64,000 nt of DNA from positions 1 to 64,000 of the forward strand of contig JANMNO010000071.1 in the NCBI GenBank assembly GCA_031374115.1, read 5' to 3'. Every line of letters begins with the position of its first letter. The stretch's first letter is position 1. The stretch is from JAKFWF01 sp031374115 (GTDB lineage: Bacteria > Pseudomonadota > Alphaproteobacteria > Rhizobiales > Hyphomicrobiaceae). This document shows, piece by piece, positions 8,841-17,287 of the stretch. The notes under the pieces are model-generated. The model was not told where the DNA came from, ran no database searches, and saw only the letters and a program-made list of their open reading frames with translations. The position numbers and the translations under genes were made by a program.

Positions 8841-10507
8841 AAGGCTCAGCCGAGCCTCTGGTTCCATCGATCTCTCCACGTTCGCCTGAAACGGTGATGC
8901 GGCTTGCTCGCATGGGGGCCGCGCATCCGACGCGTTTGAGTTTCTTGCGCACACTGCTCCGTCGCGCGACGATCGAGAATTGGCGGATCACTCGGCCAGT
9001 CTGGAGCATCGGCACTGATGGCTTCGGCCACGCCGTTTACCGTGTCGACACACCGGCGAGCACGTTGTCCCTCGTCGCCTTCTCGACCTATCTCGCGCCC
9101 GAAAACCGAACCGATCGTGTAATCGCTGAAGCGTGGGACTCGAGCTACGTTCTCTATGATGGCGTGCCGGACGCCGCCGAGATCGAACGCTTGCGCAGAG
9201 CTGCACCGCGCCAGGAAGCAGCCAGGTACACGCAGCGCGATATGACGCTATCTCGCGCCAACCGAAGTGTGCGGCTGTTCGAGTACATGGTCGAGGCACT
9301 GGCGGCTGGCAGGCAGCCGGACGACAGGCTCGTCGACAAAGTCGGCTATCTGATGCGCACGACGGCCGTGTATGGCAACGGCAAGTTCGGCATCGCAGAT
9401 CGCGAGCAGGTGACCATGCACTCAGCCTTGCGCGGACCCTTTCAGGCCGAGATGCTGACCGTGTGGTTGATCCGCTGCTTCACCGTCGATTTGGTGGAAC
9501 ATTGCGCGCGGACCAAATCGCCCACGACCGCCGTGGCATTGAATCGCGCTATCCGGCGGCGACTCGGGGTCGGCAACGCGACCGGTCTTGGCATGGCGCC
9601 ATTCCTCGTCAAACATCCAACGCTTATTCATCGGTGGGTCGCCGCGCGCGAGACGGCCCTTGCGCGTGTGCGCAACATCGCCGTCGCGGGCGCCAGTGAG
9701 TGGCGGGAGTTCCGGGGCGCATTGCGAAGCGCACAAGGGCTGGTCTCCGTTTGGACAACGGATGAGCCGACCCAGGCTGCGCACACGAAAGTGCTTAGCA
9801 AGGATCTTGTGACGCTGGATGCGCACGCCCACCAACTTGAGGCGAAATCGCGCACTGGGCTCTGGGATGCGATCTGGCAATGGGCATCGGCCAACTTGTC
9901 GCTCGAGGGCCAGGAGATGACGCTCGCATTACTGCTCGAGCCACATGGCGAACTAATCGACGACCTCGCCGACACGATGACCGCCGACGAAGACGCGACG
10001 TTCCGCATTGATGGGCGCACGACATGCGCAGCGTTGCGTGAACTGATCAAGGCAAGATCGTACTGGGCCATGCAGCTCGACTTCTCACAGCCGCCTACAC
10101 AATCGCGATTCTGGTACGTTTCTGATGAAAAGCTTGAACCGCGCTTGGGCGACCGCTTCGACGAGCCGGGTTCGGAACTTGAGATGCCGCTTGCCACCGC
10201 GCGCGATCTGCAAGCGTTGCACAAGGCCTTAGGCCCAATACCGGCCGAAACACATATCGCAACCTTCCTACTCGCGCACCCAGTGCATCGCCACACCGTT
10301 CGTCGCCTACAGCAAATCGCGGCCTGCCCTTACGGCGACATCCGCGATAATCTGATCGATGCTGCAATGCGCCCTATCGATCTATTGCGCCTGAAGCTCG
10401 CTTTCTTCGGAGCCGATCGATTTGATCCGCGCTCTGACCGGTGGCTTCGAATCACGCTGTTTCGCGACGCGCCGTTCCCTGACGAACTTGATACTGCTGC
10501 ACGATGA
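8837..10507 (+). CDS. uncharacterised 556-aa protein of the catabolic cluster
   Basis: I do not recognise this family. The protein is soluble, with no signal peptide or membrane segments, rich in Arg, Trp and charged helices. It is translationally coupled on both sides (ATGA overlaps at 8837-8840 and 10504-10507), so its product is surely needed with the Ldh and DUF3726 proteins. Visible landmarks are a beta-rich start (PVWSIGTDGFGHAVYRV, about 54-70), AVYGNGKFGIADRE near 187-200, a mid-region rich in charged residues, a QSRFWYVSDEKLEPR segment near 423-437, and HPVHRHTVRR near 478-487. Nothing resembles a nucleotide-binding, metal or PLP motif. Codon use matches its neighbours. An enzyme with a new fold or a complex partner are both possible. 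Confidence 0.85.
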   Translation: MKGSAEPLVPSISPRSPETVMRLARMGAAHPTRLSFLRTLLRRATIENWRITRPVWSIGTDGFGHAVYRVDTPASTLSLVAFSTYLAPENRTDRVIAEAWDSSYVLYDGVPDAAEIERLRRAAPRQEAARYTQRDMTLSRANRSVRLFEYMVEALAAGRQPDDRLVDKVGYLMRTTAVYGNGKFGIADREQVTMHSALRGPFQAEMLTVWLIRCFTVDLVEHCARTKSPTTAVALNRAIRRRLGVGNATGLGMAPFLVKHPTLIHRWVAARETALARVRNIAVAGASEWREFRGALRSAQGLVSVWTTDEPTQAAHTKVLSKDLVTLDAHAHQLEAKSRTGLWDAIWQWASANLSLEGQEMTLALLLEPHGELIDDLADTMTADEDATFRIDGRTTCAALRELIKARSYWAMQLDFSQPPTQSRFWYVSDEKLEPRLGDRFDEPGSELEMPLATARDLQALHKALGPIPAETHIATFLLAHPVHRHTVRRLQQIAACPYGDIRDNLIDAAMRPIDLLRLKLAFFGADRFDPRSDRWLRITLFRDAPFPDELDTAAR

Positions 10508-11130
10508 TCGATGCTTCACTCAACGAAGTCGAAGCAATCGCCGCGAAAGCCGCGCGCGGCGCCGGTCTCAACTGGGGATTGTGCGAGGACACCGGCAAAG
10601 CCGCGCGCTGGCTGGCGCATTGCGGTATCGACTGGAGCGCGAGTTTAGTTGCACTTTTGAACACCCATCATCAGTGCCGTGGCCCCCTCGACACGAACAC
10701 AGACCGCCGGCTCTCACCGCTTCTCGCAGGTACATATATAGCGGATCTTGGCGTGCCCGAAGCAGTGCTTGCCGACGTCGCCTACCCCGCGTGGCTTTTG
10801 CCGTTCGCTAGTCGGGTCGCGGCCCACGGAGGAAATGCGGTTCGCGTACGTTGGGGCGGCCTATCCGTGATCGTCTGGCCGATTGGCTGCGATGTGGCTG
10901 ACACGCAATCCGAACTTCAAACTCCCGAAGCTGAACAGATTTCGTGCGCGCTCGTCACGCCTGGTAGAATGTCTACGGAGCGTTTTGTTACTCTACCCCA
11001 TTGTACACGGAGCGCGATCGCCTCTTCCGATTGGCACACGCTCGAAAGACTTGGCGCACGCACTTATGTGCCAGCATCGGCGCGCTCGAGAGCAAAGGGC
11101 GCAGGCGCAGGATCGATCGACAACGACTGA
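10504..11130 (+). CDS. DUF3726 domain-containing protein
   Basis: A 208-residue protein whose N-terminus (LNEVEAIAAKAARGAG, then WGLCEDTGKAARWL) matches my memory of the DUF3726 family, of unknown function, often found beside Ldh-type reductases. It has no signal peptide or membrane helix. There are several cysteines (C26, C41, C58 in the first 60 residues, others later), but they do not form a classic metal motif. It is the last gene of the rightward arm, coupled by ATGA to the 556-aa gene. Its stop is only three bases from the converging SDR stop. Confidence 0.75.
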   Translation: MIDASLNEVEAIAAKAARGAGLNWGLCEDTGKAARWLAHCGIDWSASLVALLNTHHQCRGPLDTNTDRRLSPLLAGTYIADLGVPEAVLADVAYPAWLLPFASRVAAHGGNAVRVRWGGLSVIVWPIGCDVADTQSELQTPEAEQISCALVTPGRMSTERFVTLPHCTRSAIASSDWHTLERLGARTYVPASARSRAKGAGAGSIDND

Positions 11131-11133
11131 TAT

Positions 11134-11904
11134 CTACTTACCGCCGCGCGGCGTCAGAAAAGTACGCACGTACCAAAAGTATAAGCTGTAAGGAAGAATG
11201 CGCGCTAACTTCAATATACTTACGAGTTGCCAGGGGAACGCGATCTCGAATTTGCCTGCTTGCAAACCGGTAATGATCCGTTTGGCAGCATCGTCCGACT
11301 TGATGATGAAAGGCATTGGAAACTTGTTTACTCGGGTCATCGGTGTCTCGACGAAGCCGGGATTGATCACGCTCACCTTGACGCCGCGCGCCGCCAGATC
11401 TGGTTTCAGTGTTTCAGCAAGGCTGATCACGGCGGCCTTCGAAGGTGAGTAAGCTGCGGCCTTCGGCAATCCACGGTAGCCGGCAACCGACGACACCAAT
11501 GCCAAATGTCCGGAGCCCCGTCCGATCAACCGTGGGATAAGCGCATCGAGTGCGTTGATGATGCCAAAGTAGTTCACCGAAATCGAATGGACAGCCATCG
11601 GTGCATTGAAGTCCCGGGCGCCCATCGGCTGCCAAATACCAGCATTGAGGAGTGCAAGATCAATCGGACCGATCGTTGCTTCGATCGATCTTACGACCGC
11701 TGCCACTGCCGCTCTATCCGTGACATCGAGCGGAAACGCCGTTATGCCCGGTTGTTGGGCGGCCAGCGCTACCAATGCATCGGCCGACCGAGCCGACGCA
11801 GCCACTCTCACACCCGATTTCGCTAGATGCAAAGCAACGTCGCGCCCGATCCCGGAACTTGCCCCGGTGATCCACACGACCCGCCAGGGGCACTGTGGGG
11901 CCAA
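11134..11904 (-). CDS. SDR family oxidoreductase beside chrR
   Basis: A 256-residue short-chain dehydrogenase. The cofactor loop TGASSGIG lies near 13-20, LNAGIW near 90, catalytic Ser in VSSVAGY and YSPSK around 151-155. The C-terminal 40 residues are hydrophobic and aromatic (LARILPYSLYFWYVRTFL), suggesting membrane association. It lies four bases after the anti-sigma gene and in the same direction, so it is likely in the rpoE-chrR transcript. In other alphaproteobacteria an SDR heads a singlet-oxygen-induced operon with a flavin oxidoreductase and a cyclopropane-fatty-acid-synthase-like gene. Those partners are missing here, since the next gene converges. Lipid modification is therefore only a guess. 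Confidence 0.85.
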   Translation of the reverse strand: MAPQCPWRVVWITGASSGIGRDVALHLAKSGVRVAASARSADALVALAAQQPGITAFPLDVTDRAAVAAVVRSIEATIGPIDLALLNAGIWQPMGARDFNAPMAVHSISVNYFGIINALDALIPRLIGRGSGHLALVSSVAGYRGLPKAAAYSPSKAAVISLAETLKPDLAARGVKVSVINPGFVETPMTRVNKFPMPFIIKSDDAAKRIITGLQAGKFEIAFPWQLVSILKLARILPYSLYFWYVRTFLTPRGGK

Positions 11905-11908
11905 GCGA

Positions 11909-12553
11909 TCAAAATCCCGTCAGGGGTTGGACTAGGCGTGCGATCCAGCTCTTGAAACGCGCCTGCCTTTCGCTTGCGATGACACAAATGCAACCGAGTT
12001 CCTCATCTGCGATCGGGCGATGTTCGAAATCGCTATCGAGATCGGCCACGTCACCGGGTTCGAAAGTGCCGAATTCGTCCCGGTAGCGCCCGCGTAAGAT
12101 TAGCGTCAACTCGGTGCCACCGTGCCCGTGCTCTGGCATGGCACAGCCCGGCCCCACGCGAAGCAGGCGCAGATCACCTTTCCGGTTCTGCGTGGGCAAA
12201 GCGACGTTCCAGACACCGATACCAAGGCGCTTCCAACGCACATCGTCGATCCGCGGACCCACCAAATGGCGCAATGGCACCGGAATATCGCCATCGTTTT
12301 CCGCCTCTGGCTGAGCCACGGCCACATCGGCTTCCATCGCGCGCAACGCCATTTGTGGTATTGGTCGCGACAACGAAGCGGGCTCCAGCGTGCTCAACAG
12401 GACTAAACCGACGCGCTCCATCACGCGCACCTCCCGCGCGCAGCGAGGGCACATAGCCAGATGCGCGCAAACGACCGCTGACAAAGGCTCAGCGAGATTG
12501 CCGGCTGCGTAGAACATCAGCGTCGAGTCGTCCGGGTGGTGCGAGATCTTCAT
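11909..12553 (-). CDS. chrR: ChrR family anti-sigma factor (zinc anti-sigma domain plus cupin)
   Basis: A 214-residue two-domain protein. The N-terminal zinc anti-sigma domain has His6, His31, Cys35 and Cys38 (HLAMCPRC), the same spacing as the zinc ligands of Rhodobacter ChrR. The C-terminal cupin carries His142, His144, Glu148 and His178 (EHGHGGTE and FEHRP), again matching the ChrR cupin metal site. Known ChrR holds RpoE inactive and releases it in response to singlet oxygen or organic hydroperoxides. Its ATG directly follows the TAA of the sigma gene, so the two are translated together. Confidence 0.93.
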   Translation of the reverse strand: MKISHHPDDSTLMFYAAGNLAEPLSAVVCAHLAMCPRCAREVRVMERVGLVLLSTLEPASLSRPIPQMALRAMEADVAVAQPEAENDGDIPVPLRHLVGPRIDDVRWKRLGIGVWNVALPTQNRKGDLRLLRVGPGCAMPEHGHGGTELTLILRGRYRDEFGTFEPGDVADLDSDFEHRPIADEELGCICVIASERQARFKSWIARLVQPLTGF

Positions 12554-13087
12554 TTATTTCAAATCCTCAACCGACTCGCGGATTTTTTGGTAAGCAAGCC
12601 GCATGCGCGATTTGACCGTTCCCAGCGGTACCTTCAGCCGGTCGGCGATTTCGCTATGAGACAGCCCTTCGAGATACGCCAAATGGACGACGTCTGCCTG
12701 TTCCGCAGGCAGTCCCGCCAGCACTGTCTGAACCCGGCTCTGGCGCTCACGCTCAACGACCACTTCGTCGGGTGCTAAGTCCTCCGAAACCTCTTCGTCA
12801 CGTCCTTCGGGCAGTTCCTGCCATGGCACCTCGCGCCGCAGCCGGTCGATGCGCAGATTGCGCGCAATCGTGAATATCCAGGTGCTGGCGGTTCCTTTGT
12901 CGCTCGAATAAAGCCGGGCTTTGCGCCAAACCATCAGCAGGGTTTCCTGCGCAAGCTCCTCAGCCGTCGTTGGATCCGCACCCTGCCGCATCATGTAAGA
13001 TTTCACACGAGGTGCAAACATCTGAAAAAGCTCACGAAACGCCAAAGCATCTGCGCGCGAAGCCACACGGTTTATTAGTTCAGCCAT
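12554..13087 (-). CDS. rpoE: ECF sigma factor RpoE (ChrR-controlled, singlet-oxygen response)
   Basis: A 177-residue ECF sigma factor from the ATG at 13087 (MAELINRVAS). The longer frame to 13243 would add 52 unrelated residues and swallow the likely promoter. Region 2 is seen as FRELFQMFAPRVKSYM, then EELAQETLLMVWRKA and STWIFTIARNLRIDRLRRE. Region 4 is LPAEQADVVHLAYLEGLSHS, followed by a KVPLGTVKSRMRLA helix-turn-helix. Pairing with a ChrR-type anti-sigma identifies it as the ECF11/RpoE group that answers photo-oxidative stress. Target genes elsewhere cannot be seen from this window. Confidence 0.93.
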   Translation of the reverse strand: MAELINRVASRADALAFRELFQMFAPRVKSYMMRQGADPTTAEELAQETLLMVWRKARLYSSDKGTASTWIFTIARNLRIDRLRREVPWQELPEGRDEEVSEDLAPDEVVVERERQSRVQTVLAGLPAEQADVVHLAYLEGLSHSEIADRLKVPLGTVKSRMRLAYQKIRESVEDLK

Positions 13088-13180
13088 CCACCCGCGATCC
13101 AGATTGTACGGGGCGACCCAATGCGGCTGCCCTAATCGCGCAGTGTTGAATATTATCGGCAGTAATTCAATCATGCAGCA

Positions 13181-13209
13181 GGTACGCGCCGCATGCTGAG
13201 CTAGATCAA
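13181..13209 (-). promoter_or_regulatory. possible autoregulated RpoE-type promoter upstream of rpoE-chrR
   Basis: On the minus strand TTGATCTAG is followed, with an 18-base gap after TGATCT, by GCGTACC, about 95 bases before the rpoE start. Known RpoE promoters in photosynthetic alphaproteobacteria carry a TGATC-type -35 and a CGTA-type -10, and rpoE-chrR is usually self-activated. The match is by eye to a remembered consensus. Confidence 0.4.
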
Positions 13210-13324
13210 ACCATGACCGTCGATTGGGCTGCCCACGCGTCACAATTGTCCAGTCGTGCGCATCATCAAACGATTCGACTCGATCGCTGGTGGCGCGCGC
13301 GACAGAAAATGGTTACGAGACAGC

Positions 13325-15214
13325 ATGCAAATTTCGCTATTCGAGATCGCCTTATTGTTGGCTGCAGCTGCCATTGCGGCGCCCGTCGCGCAATGGCTGA
13401 AGGTTGGCAGTGTCTTGGGCTACCTGATGGCTGGCATCGCCCTTGGACCGTTCGGGGCCGGCAAGGTGTTTTCTGTCTACGAGGCCAAAGAGATCCTCCA
13501 CATCGCCGAGTTCGGCGTGATCCTGTTGCTGTTCTTGATTGGTTTAGAGCTGCGGCCCAAGCGCCTATGGGCCATGCGATTCTCCATCTTCGGGCTGGGC
13601 GGCGCCCAAGTCATACTGACGGCGACGCTGATCGCAGTATCTGCGATGGCGGCCGGCATCGGAGCCCAACCTGCAATCTTTATCGGCTTTGCTCTCTCCC
13701 TGTCGTCGACGGCATTCGCGCTACAGGTCCTGGAAGAAAAGGGCGAACTCACCGCCCGCCACGGACGATCGGCGTTTGCCGTGCTGCTATTTCAGGATCT
13801 CGCCGCCATCCCACTCATCGCTCTCGCCCCTTTGTTTGCGGTCTCACAAGTCTCGACGGCGGCTGCCATGGATTTCACGAAGGCAGCGCAAGCCATCGCC
13901 GCGATTGCTGGCGTCATCGTGATGGGCCGTTTCGCCCTCGACCACCTTTTCAACTTCGTTGCGCGAGCCCAGGTCAAGGAGGCGATGACGGCAACCGCGC
14001 TGCTTGTCGTCATCTTGGTATCGGCTGCGATGCAACAGGCCGGACTTCCAGCGTCCCTGGGAGCCTTCCTCGCGGGCGCCTTGTTGGCTGAATCCTCCTA
14101 TCGCCATCAGCTCGAGGCCGACTTAAAGCCCTTCGAGGGTCTGTTGCTCGGACTCTTCTTCACCGCGATCGGCATGTCGCTCAACCTCAACCTGCTTGTC
14201 GAGCGACCCTGGATTATCGCGGCGCTGGTCGGCGGCCTGATTACACTGAAGGCAAGTGTATTGTTCGGCCTTGGACTATGGCAAAACCTCGGCTCCTGGG
14301 GGGCGAAACGGCTCGCGATCTCGATCAGTCAGGGGGGTGAGTTCGCGTTCGTGCTGTTCGGCGTCGGTGCCGCGTCCAGCGTTCTCGCCAGCGAGCAAAC
14401 TGAACTCTTGTCCGTGGTGGTAACACTCTCGATGGCCGCAACGCCGCTGTTGCTGCTGCTCGATGATTGGGCGGGCAAGCCAAAATCCACAGCGATTGCC
14501 GCCTACGAATTGCCACCCGGCAAAGAGGGTCATATCATCATAGCGGGGTTCGGCCGCTTCGGGCAGATCACCGCTCGCATCCTACGTGCGAAACACTTGC
14601 CATTCACCGCCCTCGATATCAGCGCCGAGCAGGTCGACTTCGTGAAGAAGTTTGGCTCGAAGGTGTTCTACGGCGACGCTAGCCGCGCCGATATTCTGGC
14701 GGCAGCCGGCGCCGATAAGGCACGAGCATTTCTGTTGGCGATCGACAACGTCGAAGCGTCCATGCGCACAGCGGAGGTTTTGAAGCAGCATTACCCGCAA
14801 TTGCCGATTTATGCGCGTGCGCGCAATCGCACACACGCCCACCGTTTGCTCGACCTCGGCGTCAAAGTCGTGCACCGCGAAACGTTCGGTTCGGCAATCG
14901 AGATGGCGGGGGATGTCTTGAGAGGGCTCGGTCAGCCGGAGCGCGAAGTGAAAAGCGCCATGGCGATGTTCCGGGCCCACGACGAACGTCGGTTGGTCGA
15001 AGATTACAAGCATTATACGGACAAGCAGAAGTTGCAGGAGCGCGCCCGGTCGGATACGCAAATGCTGGAGCAGTTGTTCGACGAGGACGCGGCCGATCAG
15101 GCTACCGCCGAGGGGCTTGCCTCACCTTTGCCAACTGCGCGGCCAATTATCCAGCCGCCGCTTGGCGTCGTGACGAAACCAACGGCCCAATCGCTTAAGG
15201 AACCCGCGCCATGA
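13325..15214 (+). CDS. CPA2-family monovalent cation:proton antiporter (KefB/KefC type) with TrkA-N domain
   Basis: About 629 residues from ATG 13325 (MQISLFEIALLL); an upstream ATG at 13256 adds a polar stretch that does not fit a membrane protein. The first 380 residues form about 12 hydrophobic helices with CPA2 signatures (GYLMAGIALGPFG, GVILLLFLIGLELRPKRLW, SLSSTAFALQVL). A cytoplasmic RCK_N/TrkA-N domain follows (IIIAGFGRFGQITARIL; YGDASRADILAAAGA), then a charged Pro/Glu-rich tail. It exports potassium or sodium against protons and often protects against electrophiles. No KefF/KefG oxidoreductase is nearby. It overlaps the next gene by ATGA, an unusual partnership with a sugar kinase. 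Confidence 0.9.
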   Translation: MQISLFEIALLLAAAAIAAPVAQWLKVGSVLGYLMAGIALGPFGAGKVFSVYEAKEILHIAEFGVILLLFLIGLELRPKRLWAMRFSIFGLGGAQVILTATLIAVSAMAAGIGAQPAIFIGFALSLSSTAFALQVLEEKGELTARHGRSAFAVLLFQDLAAIPLIALAPLFAVSQVSTAAAMDFTKAAQAIAAIAGVIVMGRFALDHLFNFVARAQVKEAMTATALLVVILVSAAMQQAGLPASLGAFLAGALLAESSYRHQLEADLKPFEGLLLGLFFTAIGMSLNLNLLVERPWIIAALVGGLITLKASVLFGLGLWQNLGSWGAKRLAISISQGGEFAFVLFGVGAASSVLASEQTELLSVVVTLSMAATPLLLLLDDWAGKPKSTAIAAYELPPGKEGHIIIAGFGRFGQITARILRAKHLPFTALDISAEQVDFVKKFGSKVFYGDASRADILAAAGADKARAFLLAIDNVEASMRTAEVLKQHYPQLPIYARARNRTHAHRLLDLGVKVVHRETFGSAIEMAGDVLRGLGQPEREVKSAMAMFRAHDERRLVEDYKHYTDKQKLQERARSDTQMLEQLFDEDAADQATAEGLASPLPTARPIIQPPLGVVTKPTAQSLKEPAP

Positions 15215-16128
15215 GCCGCATCATTTGCATCGGCCATGCAGCACTCGACCGGTTGTACCGCATCGAAGCCTTCCCGCCGATGCCCACGAAAGTGCGCGCT
15301 ATCGAGCACATCGAGAGTGGTGGCGGTATGGCCGCCAATGCCTCGGCCACGATTGCCCGTCTCGGCGGCAAGGTCGAGCTTTGGAGCCGGATCGGAGAAG
15401 ACGACGCCGGCGTCAAGATCCGAACAGGTCTTAAAGCCTACGGTGTCGATGCGCGCTATGTGCAGATGTTCGACGAAGGCCGATCATCAACGTCGGCAAT
15501 CATCGTCGACGATGCTGGCGAGCGCCTGATCGTCGGCAATCGCGATACGAGCATGCCCTCGGGCACCAGCTGGCTGCCACTGGAGCGCATCTCCAAGGCA
15601 TCGGCCGTCTTGGCCGACGTGCGTTGGTTGGAAGGACTACGGGCAGCCTTCACACAAGCCCGATCGTGTGGTGTTGCGACCGTCCTCGATGCGGACCTTG
15701 GTGCGCGCGAAGCGTTGGGCGAAATTCTGCTGCTCACCGACTACGCGATTTTCTCCGATGCGGCGCTCAAGGACTACGCGCCGAGCCTCGATGCGGCAGC
15801 AGCATTGGTTCGGGTGCGGGAAATGGGACCTCGCCACGCCGGCGTCACGCTTGGCGCCCGTGGTTACCTGTGGGACGACGGAGCCGGTCCCCGGCAGATC
15901 CCGGGTTTCAAGGTCGATGTGGTCGATACGACAGGAGCGGGCGATGCGTTCCACGGAGCATTCACGCTGGCGCTTGTCGAAGGTCACGAAACGTCGGTTT
16001 GTGCCCGCTTTGCCTGTGCCGCTGCAGCGATGAAATGCACCCGCCTAGGCAGCCGTGCCGGCTTGCCAAAGCGGCGTGAGCTGGAAGCCTTTCTCAGCGC
16101 CAACCCGGAACCTCGGGCCACAGCTTAG
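15211..16128 (+). CDS. PfkB-family carbohydrate kinase
   Basis: A 305-residue ribokinase-fold kinase. The N-terminal substrate motif is GGGMAANASATIARLGG near 33-50 (PfkB signature 1). The C-terminal signature DTTGAGDAFHGAFTLAL lies near 241-257, with Asp247 as the likely catalytic base and the GAGD anion hole. Its sequence style resembles the ribokinase/YihV group, but the sugar cannot be deduced. It is coupled by a 4-base overlap to the Kef-type antiporter. Its stop overlaps the stop of the converging EamA gene at 16125-16128. Confidence 0.88.
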   Translation: MSRIICIGHAALDRLYRIEAFPPMPTKVRAIEHIESGGGMAANASATIARLGGKVELWSRIGEDDAGVKIRTGLKAYGVDARYVQMFDEGRSSTSAIIVDDAGERLIVGNRDTSMPSGTSWLPLERISKASAVLADVRWLEGLRAAFTQARSCGVATVLDADLGAREALGEILLLTDYAIFSDAALKDYAPSLDAAAALVRVREMGPRHAGVTLGARGYLWDDGAGPRQIPGFKVDVVDTTGAGDAFHGAFTLALVEGHETSVCARFACAAAAMKCTRLGSRAGLPKRRELEAFLSANPEPRATA

Positions 16129-17057
16129 CTGCCCCTGCCACGCAACATGCGGAATATCCGGCCATCGATAATGATGAGTGCGAGCATGATCACGGCCCCG
16201 CCGACGATCTCACGCAGTGCCAGTCGCTCGCCGAGATAGAGAGCGCCACCGATGATCGGCGTGATCGGCAACAGCAGAGTGACCAGCATGGCGTTGGTCG
16301 CGCCCGCAACGGTGAACAGCCGGAAGTAGCTGATCGCTGCCAACGCCGAGCCAAAAACACCGGTGCAGACAACGGCAATCCAGACTTCGGTAGAAGGCAT
16401 CGGCAACGTCCACGGCCGATCAATGTAGAGCGACAACGGCAGCGATAACAAAGCGCCACTCGTCATGATGCTGGCTGCGATCACCAGCGGCGGCATGCCG
16501 CTGAACCGCTTGGCGTAGATGCTGCCGATCGCATACAGGAGCGATGCCGCAACCAGCATGAGTTTAGCGACAAACGACGCAGAGGCGCCGGCCCAGGCAT
16601 CGAAACCCACTACGATCGCCACGCCGACGATACCGACCAAGACGCCGGCGAGCTTGTTGGCTGTGAGCCGCTCGTCTTGCGTAAATGCATGGGCGAGTAG
16701 TATCGTGAACAGCGGTGTCGTGGCGGTCAGGACCGCAGCCAGCCCGCTTGTCGTGCCCATCTGTCCTTGCAGCACGAGTAAATAAGGCCCGATGTTGCTC
16801 AGCATCGTCATGACGAAAAATGCGCGCCACGTCGACCAGCCGCGGGGTAGAGACAATCCGTACAACCGCAGTACGGTCTGCAGGAACAAGGAAGCGATGA
16901 CGAGGCGCACAAGTGTGATCGTCAGGTGCGGCAATTCCTTGATCGCGACCGCGTTAAAAACGTAGGCGCTGCCCCACAGCATGGCGCACAAGCACAGCAT
17001 CAACCATTCTTGCCAACCCATCGTCAGGGTTATTGGCTTACGCTCGGCGATGGCCAT
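16125..17057 (-). CDS. EamA/DMT family transporter
   Basis: A 310-residue membrane protein with ten hydrophobic helices arranged as two EamA repeats (about 18-140 and 160-300). Typical features are CAMLWGSAYVFNAVAIKELP near the first helix and VLVGIVGVAIVVG at the end of the first repeat. Such proteins export amino acids or other small metabolites. It is the first of three EamA genes in the window. It lies leftward, sharing an upstream region with the rightward threonine-aldolase-like gene, which hints at amino-acid efflux. Confidence 0.88.
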   Translation of the reverse strand: MAIAERKPITLTMGWQEWLMLCLCAMLWGSAYVFNAVAIKELPHLTITLVRLVIASLFLQTVLRLYGLSLPRGWSTWRAFFVMTMLSNIGPYLLVLQGQMGTTSGLAAVLTATTPLFTILLAHAFTQDERLTANKLAGVLVGIVGVAIVVGFDAWAGASASFVAKLMLVAASLLYAIGSIYAKRFSGMPPLVIAASIMTSGALLSLPLSLYIDRPWTLPMPSTEVWIAVVCTGVFGSALAAISYFRLFTVAGATNAMLVTLLLPITPIIGGALYLGERLALREIVGGAVIMLALIIIDGRIFRMLRGRGS

Positions 17058-17287
17058 GTCAGTGTCTGGCCCTTACATTCGCGAGGCACCACGCAACCCC
17101 GCCCGTTGCGGTTGTCGAAGCCGGCTCAGTTGTCCGCACCCTCGGGTGTGTTAGGAGTCGTTGCATGAGCCGGACTTAATCCGCTAGCACTAGCCACAGC
17201 AATCGAAACAGCACCAATGGATGGCGTAACAGCCGTGCAGGGTGCGCATGTCATAAACCGTTCGAGCGACAACGAGACCTGATCGCC

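Noticed and set aside
17058..17287. Riboswitch or attenuator upstream of the threonine-aldolase-like gene
   Set aside because: No glycine- or threonine-type leader structure or leader peptide rich in Thr could be made out.
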